From: Phaeobacter sp.
GTDB lineage: Bacteria; Pseudomonadota; Alphaproteobacteria; Rhodobacterales; Rhodobacteraceae
Assembly (NCBI RefSeq): GCF_022825805.1
Contig: NZ_JAJDWC010000033.1
Span: 1 to 46,040, forward strand
DNA length: 46,040 nt
Reading direction: 5' to 3'
Below the pieces are notes generated by a model, which had not been told where the DNA came from, searched no databases, and saw only the letters and a program-made list of their open reading frames with translations. The position numbers and the translations under genes are program-made. Positions 44,844 to 46,040 of the stretch are shown here, one piece after another (within the stretch, counting starts at the first letter, position 1; each line of letters begins with the position of its first letter).

Positions 44844-45734
44844 ATGGCAGCTAACATTATTGATGGTAAGGCGTTTGCCGCCAGCGTGCGTGACAAGGTG
44901 GCAGGTCACGTTGCCCGCCTGAAGGATGATCACGGCATCACCCCGGGTCTTGCGGTGGTTCTGGTGGGCGAAGACCCCGCAAGCCAGGTCTATGTGCGCT
45001 CCAAGGGCAAACAGACCGTTGAAGCGGGCATGAACTCCTTTGAGCACAAACTGGACGCGGATACATCCGAAGCGGATCTGCTGGCGATTGTTGATCAGTT
45101 GAACAACGACCCTGCGGTGCACGGTATTCTGGTTCAGCTGCCGCTGCCGGGCCATTTGAACGAAGATCTGATCATCAACTCCATCGCGCCTGAAAAGGAC
45201 GTGGATGGCTTCCACATCTCCAACGTGGGCCTGTTGGGCACCGGTCAGAAGTCCATGGTGCCCTGCACACCGTTGGGCTGTCTGATGATGCTGCGCGACT
45301 ACCACGGGTCGCTGTCCGGCATGGATGCGGTTGTGATCGGTCGCTCCAACATCGTCGGCAAGCCGATGGCGCAATTGCTGCTAGGCGACAGCTGCACCGT
45401 GACCATCGCGCATTCCCGCACCAAGGATCTGCCAGAGGTGGTGCGCCGGGCCGATATCGTGGTTGCCGCTGTGGGCCGCCCTGAAATGGTGCCGGGCGAC
45501 TGGATCAAGGAAGGCGCCACCGTGATCGACGTGGGCATCAACCGGATCGAACGCGACGGCAAGAACAAGCTGGTTGGCGATGTCGATTTCGCAAGCTGCG
45601 CCGAACGGGCAGGGGCCATCACCCCGGTGCCGGGTGGCGTTGGTCCGATGACCATTGCCTGCCTGCTGGCCAACACCGTCACCGCCTGCTGCCGTGCCAA
45701 CGGTCTGGAAGAGCCCGAAGGCCTGACTGCCTAA
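44844..45734 (+). CDS. folD: Bifunctional methylenetetrahydrofolate dehydrogenase / methenyltetrahydrofolate cyclohydrolase
   Basis: 296-aa enzyme for 5,10-methylene-THF to 10-formyl-THF interconversion. Seen: catalytic Lys in [14 protein letters not shown], the [29 protein letters not shown] signature, the NADP motif [17 protein letters not shown] and [20 protein letters not shown] precedes the start. It works with fhs upstream. Confidence 0.98.
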   Translation: MAANIIDGKAFAASVRDKVAGHVARLKDDHGITPGLAVVLVGEDPASQVYVRSKGKQTVEAGMNSFEHKLDADTSEADLLAIVDQLNNDPAVHGILVQLPLPGHLNEDLIINSIAPEKDVDGFHISNVGLLGTGQKSMVPCTPLGCLMMLRDYHGSLSGMDAVVIGRSNIVGKPMAQLLLGDSCTVTIAHSRTKDLPEVVRRADIVVAAVGRPEMVPGDWIKEGATVIDVGINRIERDGKNKLVGDVDFASCAERAGAITPVPGGVGPMTIACLLANTVTACCRANGLEEPEGLTA

Positions 45735-45744
45735 GTCTTTCCCG

Positions 45745-45763
45745 CCACGGCCCATTGCCGTGG
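45745..45763 (+). terminator. Hairpin after folD (weak terminator)
   Basis: CCACGGC / GCCGTGG with loop CCATT, eleven bases after the folD stop, without a T run. Possible factor-dependent end or mRNA stabiliser. Confidence 0.4.
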
Positions 45764-45824
45764 CACATATGATTTGCTCCCGTCGGCTGCCCCCTCAGCG
45801 GCAAAGCCGCCTGCCGGGCATCGG

Positions 45825-45849
45825 GCGGGAGTATTTTTTGGAAAAGTGA
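45825..45849 (+). repeat. GCGGGxxTATTTTTTGGxAA dispersed motif, copy 2
   Basis: GCGGGAGTATTTTTTGG-AAAAG here resembles GCGGGGATATTTTTGG-CAAGAG at 31698-31723. Both are intergenic, on the same strand, and follow a GC-rich stretch. I recall such sequence as frequent between genes of Rhodobacterales, which needs a genome count. Confidence 0.45.
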
Positions 45850-45917
45850 CAGGCGGCACAGAGCCGTCATAAACACCGGGCCGCCAGAAACACCGGTTAG
45901 CCTAATGCATTGAGCCC

Positions 45918-46040
45918 TTATGTTGAGGCATATCCTGCATCGCAGAAGTAGTTGTAGCATTCGTCTGGGGTGAAGAGGTCGCAGACTTCGGCAAGCGCGT
46001 CGAACATCTGGTCGAAGGTTCTGGCTCCGATACGCCTGAG
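45918..46040 (-). CDS. 3' end of an IS630-type transposase (cut by window edge)
   Basis: A minus-strand frame enters from the right edge and ends in TAA at 45918-45920 after 40 codons. The peptide ends RTFDQMFDALAEVCDLF followed by a TPDECYNYFCDAGYA stretch, which matches the usual C terminus of IS630-family DDE transposases (pattern CDLFxPxECWNFFxxAGY). The element end should lie within about 20 bases to the left (45900-45917), near a TA dinucleotide at 45903-45904, the target duplication size of the family. Confidence 0.75.
   Translation of the reverse strand, partial: LRRIGARTFDQMFDALAEVCDLFTPDECYNYFCDAGYAST

Overview
The window is about 46 kb of GC-rich chromosome from an alphaproteobacterium, most likely a Rhodobacteraceae (Roseobacter-group) species. 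This rests on family resemblance of the proteins, on the order of the tol-pal, ruvCAB and queCDEF clusters, on the phosphatidylcholine synthase, and on a DUF1127 gene followed by an RNA carrying CCUCCUCCC. No database search was possible. Nearly all genes are core housekeeping genes. Both ends run into minus-strand pieces that look like IS630-type transposases, a 5' start at the left edge and a 3' end at the right edge.

Left part (1-7.3 kb): a GAPDH-like gene, an (S)-ureidoglycine aminohydrolase and an IclR regulator on the minus strand, then a divergent glutamine-synthetase-family gene, a tandem glycine riboswitch driving a solitary gcvH, and an acyl-CoA dehydrogenase. 7.4-9.7 kb: a compact queC-queD-queE-queF operon (queuosine/preQ1 synthesis) whose TTG-started first gene lies behind a class I preQ1 riboswitch. 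10-14.4 kb: truA, a ycjX-GNAT-ycjF cluster with overlapping stops and starts, and a group III truncated haemoglobin. 14.6-25.4 kb: ileS, two small unknown genes, ogt, pcs, DUF484-xerC, a transaldolase-like aldolase and priA. 25.4-28.7 kb: an MFS permease, prmA, a small membrane protein, and DUF1127 with a downstream small RNA on the minus strand.

Right part (29-45.7 kb): ruvC-ruvA-ruvB behind a promoter with a LexA-like box; an unknown gene plus ybgC-tolQRAB-pal-cpoB (envelope constriction and outer-membrane integrity); tilS; ftsH with a sigma-32-like promoter; a MOSC protein; and a one-carbon block fhs - chorismate mutase - folD. gcvH, fhs and folD all feed the tetrahydrofolate one-carbon pool.

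The most interesting non-coding signals are the preQ1 riboswitch, the DUF1127/CcsR ('cuckoo')-like RNA, and two distant intergenic tracts of one shared 15-bp repeat whose reading in one frame is a Leu-Ala-Cys-x-Asp pentad. Two further, different 15-bp pentad expansions sit inside tolR and cpoB. I did not find a clear undescribed enzymatic or defence system; the novelty here is in RNA and repeat elements. No tRNA, rRNA or CRISPR array was seen.
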